Positions 43,975 to 53,048 of a stretch of DNA of 64,000 nucleotides are shown here, piece after piece. This DNA comes from Sphaerisporangium krabiense (lineage in GTDB: Bacteria > Actinomycetota > Actinomycetes > Streptosporangiales > Streptosporangiaceae). Where the stretch lies: positions 806,001 through 870,000 of the forward strand of contig NZ_JACHBR010000001.1 of the NCBI RefSeq assembly GCF_014200435.1. The letters are read 5' to 3'. Position 1 is the first letter of the stretch, and every line of letters starts with the position of its first letter. Position numbers and translations under genes: made by a program. The notes beneath the pieces are model-generated. The model did not search any database and was not told where the DNA came from. It worked only from the letters and a program-made list of their open reading frames with translations.

Positions 43975-45486
43975 GTGACTCATTTACATCGACGGACTTT
44001 CCTCATCGGCGGGTTGGCCGGCGCCGGCGCGGTCGCCCTCAACGCGGGGCCCGCCCTGGCCCTGGCCTACCCCTTCACCCTGGGCGTCGCCTCCGGTGAC
44101 CCCGCCTCGGACGGCTTCGTCATATGGACGCGCCTGGCCCCGAGCCCGCTCAACGCCAACGGCCTCGGCGGCATGTCCAGCTCCCCCGTCACCGTCGAGT
44201 GGCAGGTGTCCAACGACCAGTACTTCACCCAACTGGCCCGCACCGGTTCCGTCACCGCGGTGCAGGCCTCCGCGCACAGCGTCCACGTCGAGGTGAACGG
44301 GCTGCAGCCGGGCCGCGAGTACTGGTACCGGTTCCGCGCGGAGGGCCACATCTCGCAGGCCGGGCGCGCCAGGACCGCGCCCGCGGTGGGGACCTCCCCG
44401 GCGATGACCATGCTGTTCGCGTCGTGCTCGCACTACGAGGCGGGCTACTTCACCGCCTACCGCAGGATGGCCGAGGAGAACCCGGACCTCATCCTGCACC
44501 TGGGCGACTACATCTACGAGGGCGGCGCCGGCGCCGACGCGGTGCGGACCCACTCGCCGTCGACCGAGATCACCACCCTCGCGAACTACCGCGTGCGGCA
44601 CGCGCTGTACAAACGCGACACCGACCTGCAGGCCGCGCACGCGGCCGCGCCGTGGCTCGTGGTGTGGGACGACCACGAGGTGGAGAACAACTACGCCAAC
44701 CTGGTCCGCGCCGACAGCTCCCCCGCCGGTGACTTCCGGGCCCGGCGCGCCGCGGCGTACCAGGCGTACTACGAGCACATGCCGCTCCGCGCCGCACAGG
44801 CGCCCGTCGCCGAGAACCTGCGGCTCTACCGCCGGATACGGTGGGGCGGCCTGGCCACCTTCCACATGCTCGACACCCGCCAGTACCGCGACGACCAGGC
44901 GTGCGGTGACGGTACGAAGCTCTGCCCCGCCGCCGACGACCCGGCCCGCACGATCACCGGCGCGGCCCAGGAGGCATGGCTGCTGGACGGCATGGGCCAG
45001 CACCTGGGCACCTGGGACCTGATCGGGCAGCAGGTGTTCTTCGCGCAGCGGCTCGCGGCCGCCGACGGTTCCAAGAGCATGGACGCCTGGGACGGCTACA
45101 CCGCCAACCGCGGCAGGATCCAGCAGGGCTGGGAGGCGCGGGGCAACACGAGCACGGTCGTGCTCACCGGCGACGTGCACCGCCACTGGGCCAGCAACCT
45201 GATGGCCGACTACACCACGCAGAACCGGATCATCGGCACCGAGCTGGTCACCACGTCGATCACCTCCACCGGCGACGGCAACGCGGCGGACAACGGCCTG
45301 TCCAGCCTGAACCCCCACGTGAAGTTCTACAAGAACCTCCGCGGCTACGTGCGCACCGTCACCACGCCGACCCAGATGACCGTGGACTTCCGCGCCCTGG
45401 ACAGGGTGACCGTCCGCGACTACCCGATCAAGACAGTCCAGAGTTACGTGATCCAGGCCGGCAGCCCCGGGTTGCGGACGCCGTGA
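43975..45486 (+). CDS. phoD: Alkaline phosphatase D (PhoD), Tat-exported
   Basis: A 503-residue phosphodiesterase/phosphatase. The N-terminus LHRRTFLIGG is a twin-arginine signal. PhoD marks are present: VASGDPASDGFVIWTRL in the N-terminal domain, HLGDYIYEG, WDDHEVENNYAN and LTGDVHRHWA, which provide Fe/Ca ligands. It releases phosphate from phosphate esters, including teichoic acid type diesters, outside the cell. The GTG at 43975 puts the Arg pair at residues 6-7. A gene for a secreted repeat protein follows after 11 nt and is probably co-transcribed. Confidence 0.92.
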   Translation: MTHLHRRTFLIGGLAGAGAVALNAGPALALAYPFTLGVASGDPASDGFVIWTRLAPSPLNANGLGGMSSSPVTVEWQVSNDQYFTQLARTGSVTAVQASAHSVHVEVNGLQPGREYWYRFRAEGHISQAGRARTAPAVGTSPAMTMLFASCSHYEAGYFTAYRRMAEENPDLILHLGDYIYEGGAGADAVRTHSPSTEITTLANYRVRHALYKRDTDLQAAHAAAPWLVVWDDHEVENNYANLVRADSSPAGDFRARRAAAYQAYYEHMPLRAAQAPVAENLRLYRRIRWGGLATFHMLDTRQYRDDQACGDGTKLCPAADDPARTITGAAQEAWLLDGMGQHLGTWDLIGQQVFFAQRLAAADGSKSMDAWDGYTANRGRIQQGWEARGNTSTVVLTGDVHRHWASNLMADYTTQNRIIGTELVTTSITSTGDGNAADNGLSSLNPHVKFYKNLRGYVRTVTTPTQMTVDFRALDRVTVRDYPIKTVQSYVIQAGSPGLRTP

Positions 45487-45497
45487 ACGGGAGAACC

Positions 45498-46718
45498 ATG
45501 CGCCGCCTCATGACGATCATCGCGCTGACCCTCGCGGGCGCCCTCGCCCTCACCGGCATGGCGCACGCCGACGGCGCCATCACCTGGACCGTGGCCAACA
45601 GCGCGTCCACCGGCGACCAGGACGACGCCGCGGTCGCGGCCGTCCGCACCGGCTACACCGCCGTCGTCTGGGAGGACGACCGCGACACCACCAACCCCGA
45701 CGATCCCCTGCACAGCGAGATCTTCGTGCGGCTGTACCAGGACGGGGTGTCGCTGTTCGAGAAGAAGCTGTCGGCGGGCGGCACCGGGAACTGGCGGCAC
45801 GTGCAGCCCGACGTGGCGCTGCACGAGGACGGCACGCTCGTCGTGGTCTGGGCCGACGACGGCGACGGCAACGGCTACTTCCAGATCGCCGTCCGCGCCC
45901 TGAACACCGCGGGCACCGTCACCGGGTCCGCCACGGCCAACGCCGACTCGGCCGGCCAGCAGATCGCCCCGGCGGTCGCGGCCGACCCCGACGGCCCCGG
46001 ATTCGCGGTCGCGTTCGAGGACAAGCAGGGCACGTCCGCGCCGACCGTGCGGCTCTCGGGCTTCGCCTCGATCACCTCGAAGACCTACGAGGCGCAGGTG
46101 CACGCCACCGGCGGCACCCACCAGCGCCCGGACGTCGCCATGGGCGCCGCCCAGAACGCGATCGTGGTCTGGGACGAGGACGGCGACGCCAACGGCGCGT
46201 TCAACGTGGCGCGCAAGATCTTCACCCCCGCCGGTGGCGTCAAGCTGGCCCAGGCCGTGGCCAACGTGACCACCGCCGGCCAGCAGCGGCACCCGTCCGT
46301 GGCGGCGAACTTCAACGGCGACTTCGTCGTCGGCTGGGAAACCGACCACACCGGCGCCCCGCAGATCGGCGTCCGGTCGTTCACCGCCACCGGCGCCGCC
46401 GGCTCCACCGTGGACACCTTCGTGCCGGGCGCCGACCCGCAGGTCGGCATCGACGACCAGCGTGCCGCGGTCGTGAACTGGACCGAGGCCTCCGACATCT
46501 ACGTCCAGGGCCTCAACCCCGACGGCTCCGCCACCGGCCGCCAACCCCGCCTGCGCGCCAACACCACCACCACGGGCCGCCAGGACGAACCCGCCCTGGC
46601 CGTCGACCCGTGGGGCCTGATCACCCTGATCTACACCGATGACAACGACGGCAACGGCTTCGACCAGGTCTACCTCGGCACCGGCCTGGTCAACAGCACC
46701 TGGGAAGACTTGCGCTGA
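45498..46718 (+). CDS. Secreted repeat protein of unknown function
   Basis: A 406-residue exported protein. Signal peptide with cleavage after GMAHA. The mature part consists of repeats of about 55 residues with a pattern of strand, then W/Y-x-D-D-x-D-x-N-G-x-F: VVWADDGDGNGYFQIAVR, VVWDEDGDANGAFNVARK and LIYTDDNDGNGFDQVYLG. This suggests a beta-propeller-like fold with acidic loops that could bind calcium. I know no function. GGGAGA precedes the ATG at 45498. Its place after phoD suggests phosphate starvation or cell-surface work. Confidence 0.75.
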   Translation: MRRLMTIIALTLAGALALTGMAHADGAITWTVANSASTGDQDDAAVAAVRTGYTAVVWEDDRDTTNPDDPLHSEIFVRLYQDGVSLFEKKLSAGGTGNWRHVQPDVALHEDGTLVVVWADDGDGNGYFQIAVRALNTAGTVTGSATANADSAGQQIAPAVAADPDGPGFAVAFEDKQGTSAPTVRLSGFASITSKTYEAQVHATGGTHQRPDVAMGAAQNAIVVWDEDGDANGAFNVARKIFTPAGGVKLAQAVANVTTAGQQRHPSVAANFNGDFVVGWETDHTGAPQIGVRSFTATGAAGSTVDTFVPGADPQVGIDDQRAAVVNWTEASDIYVQGLNPDGSATGRQPRLRANTTTTGRQDEPALAVDPWGLITLIYTDDNDGNGFDQVYLGTGLVNSTWEDLR

Positions 46719-46734
46719 CCCTGTCCCGCCACGG

Positions 46735-46763
46735 AGGCCCCTTGCCATGACGGCAAGGGGCCT
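46735..46763 (+). terminator. Hairpin terminator after secreted repeat protein gene
   Basis: Perfect 12-bp inverted repeat AGGCCCCTTGCC (46735-46746) and GGCAAGGGGCCT (46752-46763) with a 5-nt loop, 16 nt past the stop. Confidence 0.8.
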
Positions 46764-46994
46764 TCGTGTGCCGGGCCAGAGCGGCCGGTCTTCAATTACC
46801 CTCAATTCCCGCCTGGGAAATGGATAATTCCTCCCGGCCGGGCGCTCCCGTAGAACGGAACGATCAAAAATTGGAATCGGAGGACCGAAAACGAAGGGTG
46901 AGACCTATGTCACTCACCCGCGAATATCATTCGACACCCCCAGGTCGACTAATGCATTTGACTCTGTGTAAATAACCGGTCACGCCGTCGTCCC

Positions 46995-47024
46995 TTGAAT
47001 CGTTTGATCACATCGTGCTAGCAA
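46995..47024 (+). promoter_or_regulatory. Possible promoter of egtD cluster
   Basis: TTGAAT (46995-47000) and TAGCAA (47019-47024) with an 18-nt spacer give a plausible promoter, leaving a leader of about 140 nt before the egtD ATG. Sequence-based guess only. Confidence 0.3.
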
Positions 47025-47173
47025 TGGAAGCCGCGCCAATGCGCGTCCCGCTCCGGCACCGGCACCGCGAGCTCGATTCGACTAATTCGTCCGGCTCACC
47101 GCGCAGATTCCGATTCGACTCCTGTTCACCTTCGCCATGGCGTCGTGTTCCAGCCCAGTCGTCAAGGAGCGTT

Positions 47174-48118
47174 ATGCACGTCTATCTGCAGGACAATGAT
47201 CTCCACGAGGCACTTCGCAGGGATGTCGCGCTCGGGCTGACCTCCGAGCCCAAGACCCTGCCGCCCAAATGGTTCTACGACGAGCGCGGCAGCGAGTTGT
47301 TCGACGAGATCACCCGGCTTGACGAGTACTACCCGACCCGGTGCGAGCGCGAGATCCTCATCGAGCGGGCCGACAACATCGCCCGGGTGACCCAGGCGCG
47401 GACGCTGGTCGAGCTCGGTGCGGGCTCCTGCGAGAAGACCCGGCTCCTGCTCGGCGCCCTGCGACTGGAGCGCTACGTTCCCGTGGACGTGAGCGGCGAC
47501 TATCTGGGCGAGGCCGCGGCGACGATCGCCGCGGAGCACCCGGAGGTGGCCGTTCACCCGGTCGTCGCCGACTACGAACGTCACCTGGAGTTGTTACCCC
47601 GCGGCCCGCGCAAGGTCGTCGCGTTCCTCGGCAGCACGATCGGCAACATGTTCCCGTCCGAGCGGCACCGGTTCCTGGCCGACGTCAGGAAGATCCTGGA
47701 CTCGGGTGACTTCCTGCTGCTCGGCGCCGACCTCGTCAAGGACCAGGACCGGCTCGTGCGTGCCTACGACGACGCGCTGGGCGTGACGGCCGAGTTCAAC
47801 CGCAACGTGCTCCGGGTCATCAACCAGCGGCTCGACGCCGACTTCGTGCCCGAGGCGTTCGCGCACGTGGCTCTCTGGGACCCGGCCAACGAGTGGATCG
47901 AGATGCGTCTGCGCTCGCTGGCCAAGCAGGACGTGCGCATCGACCGCCTGGGCATCACGGTTCATTTCACCGACGGCGAGGAGGTTCGTACGGAGATCTC
48001 CACCAAGTTCCGCAGGACATGCCTGGAGGAGGGACTGGCCACGGCGGGCTTCACGCTCCGCGAGTTCTGGACCGACCCGCGCAGTGACTTCTCCCTCGTC
48101 CTGGCGCAGCCCAACTGA
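47174..48118 (+). CDS. egtD: L-histidine N-alpha-methyltransferase (EgtD)
   Basis: A 314-residue SAM-dependent enzyme that trimethylates the alpha-amino group of histidine to hercynine, the first step to ergothioneine. SAM motif ELGAGS is at 80-85. Four histidine-binding residues of M. smegmatis EgtD (Asn166, Tyr206, Glu282, Ser284) have counterparts at Asn158, Tyr198, Glu274 and Ser276, all with the same offset of 8, so histidine specificity is probable. AAGGAG lies 4 nt before the ATG. The usual partners egtA, egtB, egtC and egtE are absent; instead a methyltransferase and a sulfotransferase-like gene follow. Confidence 0.9.
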   Translation: MHVYLQDNDLHEALRRDVALGLTSEPKTLPPKWFYDERGSELFDEITRLDEYYPTRCEREILIERADNIARVTQARTLVELGAGSCEKTRLLLGALRLERYVPVDVSGDYLGEAAATIAAEHPEVAVHPVVADYERHLELLPRGPRKVVAFLGSTIGNMFPSERHRFLADVRKILDSGDFLLLGADLVKDQDRLVRAYDDALGVTAEFNRNVLRVINQRLDADFVPEAFAHVALWDPANEWIEMRLRSLAKQDVRIDRLGITVHFTDGEEVRTEISTKFRRTCLEEGLATAGFTLREFWTDPRSDFSLVLAQPN

Positions 48119-48206
48119 GCCCGGGTGGTCGTCAGACACCTCGATCCGTCACGCCCCGGCTCATTCGGCACGCCCCCGTCCCTGGACCACCCCCGGAGGT
48201 TGGCAG

Positions 48207-49085
48207 ATGACCCGATCGTCGCAGAGCGAGATCACCCGTCGCAGCAACGACTACTACCGTGCGGGCGCGCTGGACCACGAGCGATGGGCGAAGATCGCCG
48301 AGTTACCCGACTACGACAGGGTCATCGCCGGCTTCGACTGGGCGAAGGTCCTCGACGCGCATCGCGGAAAAGCCTCCGCCGCCATTCTCGACTGCGGGTG
48401 CGGAATCGGATACTTCCCGCGCCGACTCCACGAGAAGGTCTCCTTCCCACCACACGTGGTATTCGACTACGACACCCTGGACCCGTCGTCCTATTCGCTC
48501 ACCGAGCATCGGAAGAATCTGCCGCCCCCCTTCAGGGCGAGACACTCGCTCAACAGCGGTATCGAGGACTTCCGGCCGGAGTCGTGGCTCGGCGCCTACG
48601 AGATCATCTGGTGTATGCATTCCCTCTACACCGTGCCGCGTGAACGCCTGCGCGAAGTGCTGAGCACGCTGGCGTCGCTGCTCACCCCCGACGGCACGTG
48701 TTTCATTTATCTGCCGAAGAAGCGGTCGGCCTACATGGCCCTGTTCGACCTCTACCTGGAGGAAACGGGTCACGAGCGGATCCAGCCCTACCTGACCGCG
48801 GAGGAGGTTCTGTCGGAGCTGACGGGACCGACCCCCTTCACGGTGGCGACCGTCGACTGCGATTTCGACCACTGGATCGACGCGGCCGAGCCGCAGACGC
48901 TCGCCACCTATCTGAACCAGATCTCCCTGCGCCCGGTCCGGCTCACCTTCGACGAGTGGCGACGGCACGCCGCCTTCGCGCCCTACCTCGACGAGGCGTT
49001 CGACCCCGCACGGTCGGCGTGGCGCTTCCGGCAGGAGATGAGCCTGATCTCGTTCTCTCGAACGACGGCGAGGGAGGTCCGATGA
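48207..49085 (+). CDS. SAM-dependent methyltransferase of unknown substrate
   Basis: A 292-residue class I methyltransferase. Motif I reads ILDCGCGIGYF (60-70), and a later IIWCMHSLYTVP with LLTPDGTCFIYLP fits motifs III-IV. The family resembles EgtD-like or small-molecule methyltransferases, but I cannot name the substrate. GGAGG at 48195-48199 precedes the ATG at 48207. It lies 88 nt after egtD and overlaps the sulfotransferase-like gene by 4 nt (ATGA). Context suggests action on a histidine-derived product. Confidence 0.8.
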   Translation: MTRSSQSEITRRSNDYYRAGALDHERWAKIAELPDYDRVIAGFDWAKVLDAHRGKASAAILDCGCGIGYFPRRLHEKVSFPPHVVFDYDTLDPSSYSLTEHRKNLPPPFRARHSLNSGIEDFRPESWLGAYEIIWCMHSLYTVPRERLREVLSTLASLLTPDGTCFIYLPKKRSAYMALFDLYLEETGHERIQPYLTAEEVLSELTGPTPFTVATVDCDFDHWIDAAEPQTLATYLNQISLRPVRLTFDEWRRHAAFAPYLDEAFDPARSAWRFRQEMSLISFSRTTAREVR

Positions 49086-49807
49086 AGAAGATCGCCTTGT
49101 GGGCCATCCCCAGGGCCGTGGGCACGGCCTTCGAGCGTGTCTTCCTGGAGAGGGACGACACCACCGTCGCACACGAGATCTTCATGCCCGCGCACTACTA
49201 CAGCAGCCACCGGGCCAGCCCACGGTACGACGGGACCGTCGCGCCGAAGCCGGAGTACGAGTACGAGCACATCAAGCGGAGCATCGGGCGGATGACCGGC
49301 CGGCCCATCCTCTTCCTGAAGGAGATCGCCTTCCACATGCGGGGCGTCTTCGAGGCGGACTTCTGGGCGGACTTCACCCACACCTTCATCATCCGCGACC
49401 CCCGGGTCTCGATACCGTCCCTCTACAAGCTCATGCCCGACGCCACTTCCGAAGAGACCGGCTTCGCGTGCGTCAAGGACATCTTCGACCTGGTGCGGGA
49501 CAAGTATGGGACGACCCCGATCGTGGTCAACGGCGATACCTTCCGGCGTCACCCGAAGGAGACCCTCGAGTCCTACTGCCGCCTTGCGGGAATCCCCTTC
49601 CAGGACACGACCACGTGGCGGACCGGGAAGGTGATTCCCGAGTGGAAACAGTGGGAGGAATGGCACGCCGAGGCGCTGAAGAGCTCCGGCATATTCAAAC
49701 CGCCGCCCGAACCGCGCTCCGTCGACCTGCCCGCTCATGTGGAGAAGATGATAGCGGACGCACTGCCACACTATGCGGAGATGAACCGTTATTCGATCAC
49801 CGTCTGA
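49082..49807 (+). CDS. Sulfotransferase-family P-loop protein
   Basis: A 241-residue protein of the sulfotransferase superfamily. The PAPS-binding loop reads LWAIPRAVGTAFERVF (6-21), in place of the usual TPRSGST; the 3'-phosphate-binding segment FIIRDPRVSIPSLY (102-115) carries Arg105 and Ser110/113. It would transfer sulfate from PAPS to a hydroxyl or amine of the cluster product. Variant members of this group do other P-loop chemistry, so the activity is not certain. The ATG overlaps the methyltransferase stop (ATGA). Its 3' end overlaps the convergent MFS gene by 19 nt. Confidence 0.78.
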   Translation: MKKIALWAIPRAVGTAFERVFLERDDTTVAHEIFMPAHYYSSHRASPRYDGTVAPKPEYEYEHIKRSIGRMTGRPILFLKEIAFHMRGVFEADFWADFTHTFIIRDPRVSIPSLYKLMPDATSEETGFACVKDIFDLVRDKYGTTPIVVNGDTFRRHPKETLESYCRLAGIPFQDTTTWRTGKVIPEWKQWEEWHAEALKSSGIFKPPPEPRSVDLPAHVEKMIADALPHYAEMNRYSITV

Positions 49808-51048
49808 TCGGCCCCGCTCCCACTCACTCCCCGATACGAGCGGGCGACCCTGAAGGTGAGTCCGGCGGTGACCGCGATGATGCCGCCCAGAACCATGAGC
49901 AGTGCGATCGAGCGGTCGGCGATGACACCGCCCAGCATGGCGGCGGCGATGTTCGAGAGAAAGAACATCGACGCGATGACGCCCATCAGCCTGCCCTGCT
50001 CGACGTACGCGTACGCATCGGACAGCCACGCGTTGGAGCTGCTGTTGAATATGGCCAGCGAGACACCGAACACCACGAAGACCGGATAAAGGGCAAGCAG
50101 CCGGTCCGGGACCACGAAGAGCGCGATGCTGAAACCGAGCATCAGCATGCTGCAGAAGTACAACTGCCCCGTGTTCCACCTGCGCAGGATCGGCCGCATG
50201 CCGACCACGCTCAGGGTGATCATCGTGGCGGTCGCGACAATGGTCGCATAGCCGATCTGCTCGGGCGTCGCATTCCACTTCTCCACCATCAGCGCCGGAA
50301 AGAACTCGTGATAGATGTTTATCGTGAACGTGATGAAGAACTGGATGGCGAGGGCCACCACCAGGCCGGGAGCCCTCCAGATCGACACCGAACCCCGCCG
50401 AGGGGTCTCCTCGACCCGGAACCGGGTCTCTGGCATGGAGGCCCTGCACGCGACGGCGGCCAGCACGCACAGGCCCGCCGCGAGGAAGAACGGCGTGGCG
50501 AAGTGCAGGTGTGACAGGAATCCGCCGAGCAGCGGCCCCGTCAGGTAGCCCGCGTAGCCGGCCGAACTCAGGTAGCCGAAGGCCACCGCTTTACCGGCCC
50601 CGAGATCAAGGTCGGCCACCACCGCCCTCGCCACACTGATATTGCCTTCGCAGACACCTGTGAGAAATCGCGCGAGGAACAGCAACCCGTAGTTCTCGGC
50701 GAGGATCGCGTATCCGGCGAGCGCGTTGGTGAACACGCCCACGATCAGGGTGGAGAGGATGACCTTTCTTCGTCCCACACGATCGGACAACTGCCCGAGA
50801 TAGAAGCTCCCGATGAGCGTTCCCAACGGATAAACGGCCACGAGCAGGGCGAAGAGCATGGTCGGACTCAGCACGCCGGACCGCGCGATCGCCGAATCCG
50901 TCCCCAGGAACAAAGGGGCGAACACCGGATAGGGCATCGCCGTGCCCACGTACCCGAGCAGGGTCACGACAATGACCGACCAGAGCGCAGGGGTCATCGT
51001 TTTCTCAGCGGATCGTTCTTTGCTGACCTTTCGCCGCAAATAACGCAT
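49789..51048 (-). CDS. MFS transporter, drug/metabolite efflux type
   Basis: A 419-residue major facilitator with 12 predicted helices. The loop 2-3 motif GQLSDRVGRRKVIL and the acidic/Arg pattern of TetA-like exporters are seen. Its stop lies within the 3' end of the sulfotransferase-like gene, so the two genes are convergent and overlap by 19 nt. It is the natural exporter candidate for the product of the egtD cluster, although a separate promoter is needed. Confidence 0.88.
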   Translation of the reverse strand: MRYLRRKVSKERSAEKTMTPALWSVIVVTLLGYVGTAMPYPVFAPLFLGTDSAIARSGVLSPTMLFALLVAVYPLGTLIGSFYLGQLSDRVGRRKVILSTLIVGVFTNALAGYAILAENYGLLFLARFLTGVCEGNISVARAVVADLDLGAGKAVAFGYLSSAGYAGYLTGPLLGGFLSHLHFATPFFLAAGLCVLAAVACRASMPETRFRVEETPRRGSVSIWRAPGLVVALAIQFFITFTINIYHEFFPALMVEKWNATPEQIGYATIVATATMITLSVVGMRPILRRWNTGQLYFCSMLMLGFSIALFVVPDRLLALYPVFVVFGVSLAIFNSSSNAWLSDAYAYVEQGRLMGVIASMFFLSNIAAAMLGGVIADRSIALLMVLGGIIAVTAGLTFRVARSYRGVSGSGADQTVIE

Positions 51049-51204
51049 CGACTGATGTTATCAGCTCTTGTCGGAACATCCACCGCACCGGACAGGAGGG
51101 TGATGGCGCCTGGTCAACGAGAACGTGTCTTCCACATGAAAACCGCTATGCCCATTCCCAAATAATCCATGCGTGTCTGTTCACATGACATAAATGGCTT
51201 ATTG

Positions 51205-51240
51205 CCCGCACCCTCGCCGTCCCCGACGGCGGCGCGGGCT
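51205..51240 (-). terminator. Hairpin after MerR-HEAT gene
   Basis: Imperfect GC-rich inverted repeat (GCCCGC 51205-51210 with GCGGGC 51235-51240; CGCCG 51216-51220 with CGGCG 51228-51232), 80 nt past the MerR-HEAT stop on the minus strand. No T-run. Confidence 0.4.
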
Positions 51241-51319
51241 TCGTGGACGGGCCCGGACTCCATCCGTCGCCGACCGCCCGGCGGGCCGCCGAGCCTGACG
51301 ACGTCCTGGGCGTGCTCCG

Positions 51320-52324
51320 TCATCGTGCGTCGCGGAGCTTGAGAATGTACGTCGCGGTGAGCGCGACGGCGCGGTCTTCGTCATGTGACAGATCCGCGAG
51401 GGCACGTGACGTCGTGGTCCCCGGGACGTCCGCGAGCGCCTGCGTCAGCCGTCGGCGTGCGGACGGTTCTATGGCGCCATCGCCGAGGCGGTGGACGAGC
51501 CTGGTGGCGATCTGGTCCGCCAACGCGGGATCATGCGCCAGCGCGCTCAGGGCATCGGCCGCATCGGCGTCGTTCGCCCCGTCGACGATCATGTCGACGA
51601 GCGTCGGGACCGCGTCGGCCACTCCCCGTCCCCCGAGCGCCAGAGCCGCATACCTGCGGACCACGAGGTCGGCGTTCGTGAGGGCGTCCCGCAGCAGCGC
51701 GGTCGCCGCACCGTCCGGGATCTCGGCGATGGACTGGACGGCACGTTTCCGCACCTCCGCCGCCGGTGAGCCGAGACCCTGCGCCAGCAACGCCAATCCT
51801 CCATCGCCCGACTGCGCCAGAGCCCATCGAAGGGCTCCGGCGACGTTCGGGTCCGTCTCACTCAACGCCGCCTCGACCAAGGCTTCCACCGGCACGGAAA
51901 CCTCTCCGACCGAGGACAACGCCGCGCGCTGACGCCTGCCCGCGCTCTCCGATCCCAGGCCTTGGAGGAGTGCGATGATCTGGAGGACGTCCTCCCAGCC
52001 GGCGGGTTCCGCGGCGCCGATCCTCCGAAGCCGGGTGAGCAGCTCCGTCTCGGCCGCGATGCGTTCTCTCGTCCGGCGGATGAGGTCGGCGACGAGCTCC
52101 GAGGGCGTGAAGCCGGATTCGTCCAGCGCACGCCCCACTTCACGCAGTGACAGCCCCAACGACCGCAGGCTCTCGATATGGAAGATCCGCTGAATGTCCT
52201 CGCCGGAATACTCCCGATAGCCGCCCTCGGTACGACCGGTCGGCCGCACCAGCCCAAGCGCGTCGTAATGCCTGAGCATCCGCGCGCTGACCCCGGACCG
52301 CCGCGCCACCTCGCCGATCAGCAC
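51320..52324 (-). CDS. MerR-family regulator with HEAT-repeat C-terminus
   Basis: A 334-residue protein. Residues 1-70 are a MerR DNA-binding domain (LIGEVARRSGVSARMLRHYDALGLV, then GYREYSGEDIQRI), followed by the dimerisation helix to about 120. Residues about 150-330 form HEAT repeats (for example AEVRKRAVQSIAEIPDG and VVRRYAALALGGRGVADAVPTL). HEAT repeats replace the usual small-molecule domain, suggesting control by a protein partner. The GTG at 52324 is used. A separate HEAT protein is encoded 55 nt upstream on the same strand. Confidence 0.85.
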   Translation of the reverse strand: MLIGEVARRSGVSARMLRHYDALGLVRPTGRTEGGYREYSGEDIQRIFHIESLRSLGLSLREVGRALDESGFTPSELVADLIRRTRERIAAETELLTRLRRIGAAEPAGWEDVLQIIALLQGLGSESAGRRQRAALSSVGEVSVPVEALVEAALSETDPNVAGALRWALAQSGDGGLALLAQGLGSPAAEVRKRAVQSIAEIPDGAATALLRDALTNADLVVRRYAALALGGRGVADAVPTLVDMIVDGANDADAADALSALAHDPALADQIATRLVHRLGDGAIEPSARRRLTQALADVPGTTTSRALADLSHDEDRAVALTATYILKLRDAR

Positions 52325-52379
52325 CGTCCATCTCCCCTCCTGGCCGGTCGCGCCGAGAACCGGCCGGTCATGCCGAGGG

Positions 52380-53048
52380 CTACGATCCCTGGCCGCCCGC
52401 GCCGAGGGCCACGATGCGCTTCGCCTCCTCGACCGCGAACTCGAACCCGGCATCCGGGTCACGCGACAGCCGTTCCGTGGCGATCGCGTGCTGACGCACG
52501 CGAGGGTCGGCGTCCGTCGTCGCCGCACGCACCATCGGCGCGCTCACCTCACCCAGCGCGATCAACGCCCGGCTGAGGCTCAACTGGGTCTCCCGCTCGC
52601 CCCGCCCGAGCTGCGTCGCCAACACCCCGGCCAACTCGGCTTCTTCGCCTTCCGGCACCAGGGCGACCGCCGCCCGCCAGGCACTCCGCGCCACCTCGTC
52701 ATCGGCATCGGCCAGCAACGCCCGCGTGATCGCCGGCCACGCCCGCCGATCCCCGATCTTGGACAACGTGTGCAACGCCTGACTCCGCGCCTGCGCCCCC
52801 TCCGCCCGAAGTTCACCGACGACCTTCGGAACCGTCACCGCCGGCGAGTGCCGGGTGAGCGCCCACGTAAGTATCTCACGCACATAGAAATCAGGCTCGA
52901 CCGCGCACCGCTCGACGAGCTTGTCGACGACCCGCGGATCCGGACCGGTACCGACCGCCAACGCCGCCTGCAACCGCACCGACGAATTACTGCTCTCCAG
53001 CCCCTGAAGAGCCCGCTCCGTACTCGTGTCCTCTTCCGGCATGGACAT
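52380..53048 (-). CDS. HEAT-repeat protein
   Basis: A 222-residue protein composed mainly of HEAT-like helical repeats (SSVRLQAALAVGTGPDPRVVDKLV, then ARSQALHTLSKIGDRRAWPAITRALL and so on). No catalytic motif or export signal. It precedes the MerR-HEAT gene on the same strand with a 55-nt gap, so they are probably co-expressed and may interact through the repeats. The ATG at 53048 has GGGAGG upstream; a GTG at 53057 is possible. Confidence 0.85.
   Translation of the reverse strand: MSMPEEDTSTERALQGLESSNSSVRLQAALAVGTGPDPRVVDKLVERCAVEPDFYVREILTWALTRHSPAVTVPKVVGELRAEGAQARSQALHTLSKIGDRRAWPAITRALLADADDEVARSAWRAAVALVPEGEEAELAGVLATQLGRGERETQLSLSRALIALGEVSAPMVRAATTDADPRVRQHAIATERLSRDPDAGFEFAVEEAKRIVALGAGGQGS

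Larger units (their letters stand above)
46719..47173. other. 455-nt intergenic region before egtD
   Basis: It starts with a strong terminator (46735-46763), then an AT-richer region to about 47030 with possible promoter elements, then GC-rich sequence up to the egtD ribosome-binding site AAGGAG (47164-47169). An in-frame extension of egtD to 47015 exists but reads as Arg/Ser-rich and is rejected. No RNA gene is seen. Confidence 0.55.

Noticed and set aside
47174-48118. Standard ergothioneine cluster
   Set aside because: Only egtD is present; no egtA, egtB, egtC or egtE in the window.
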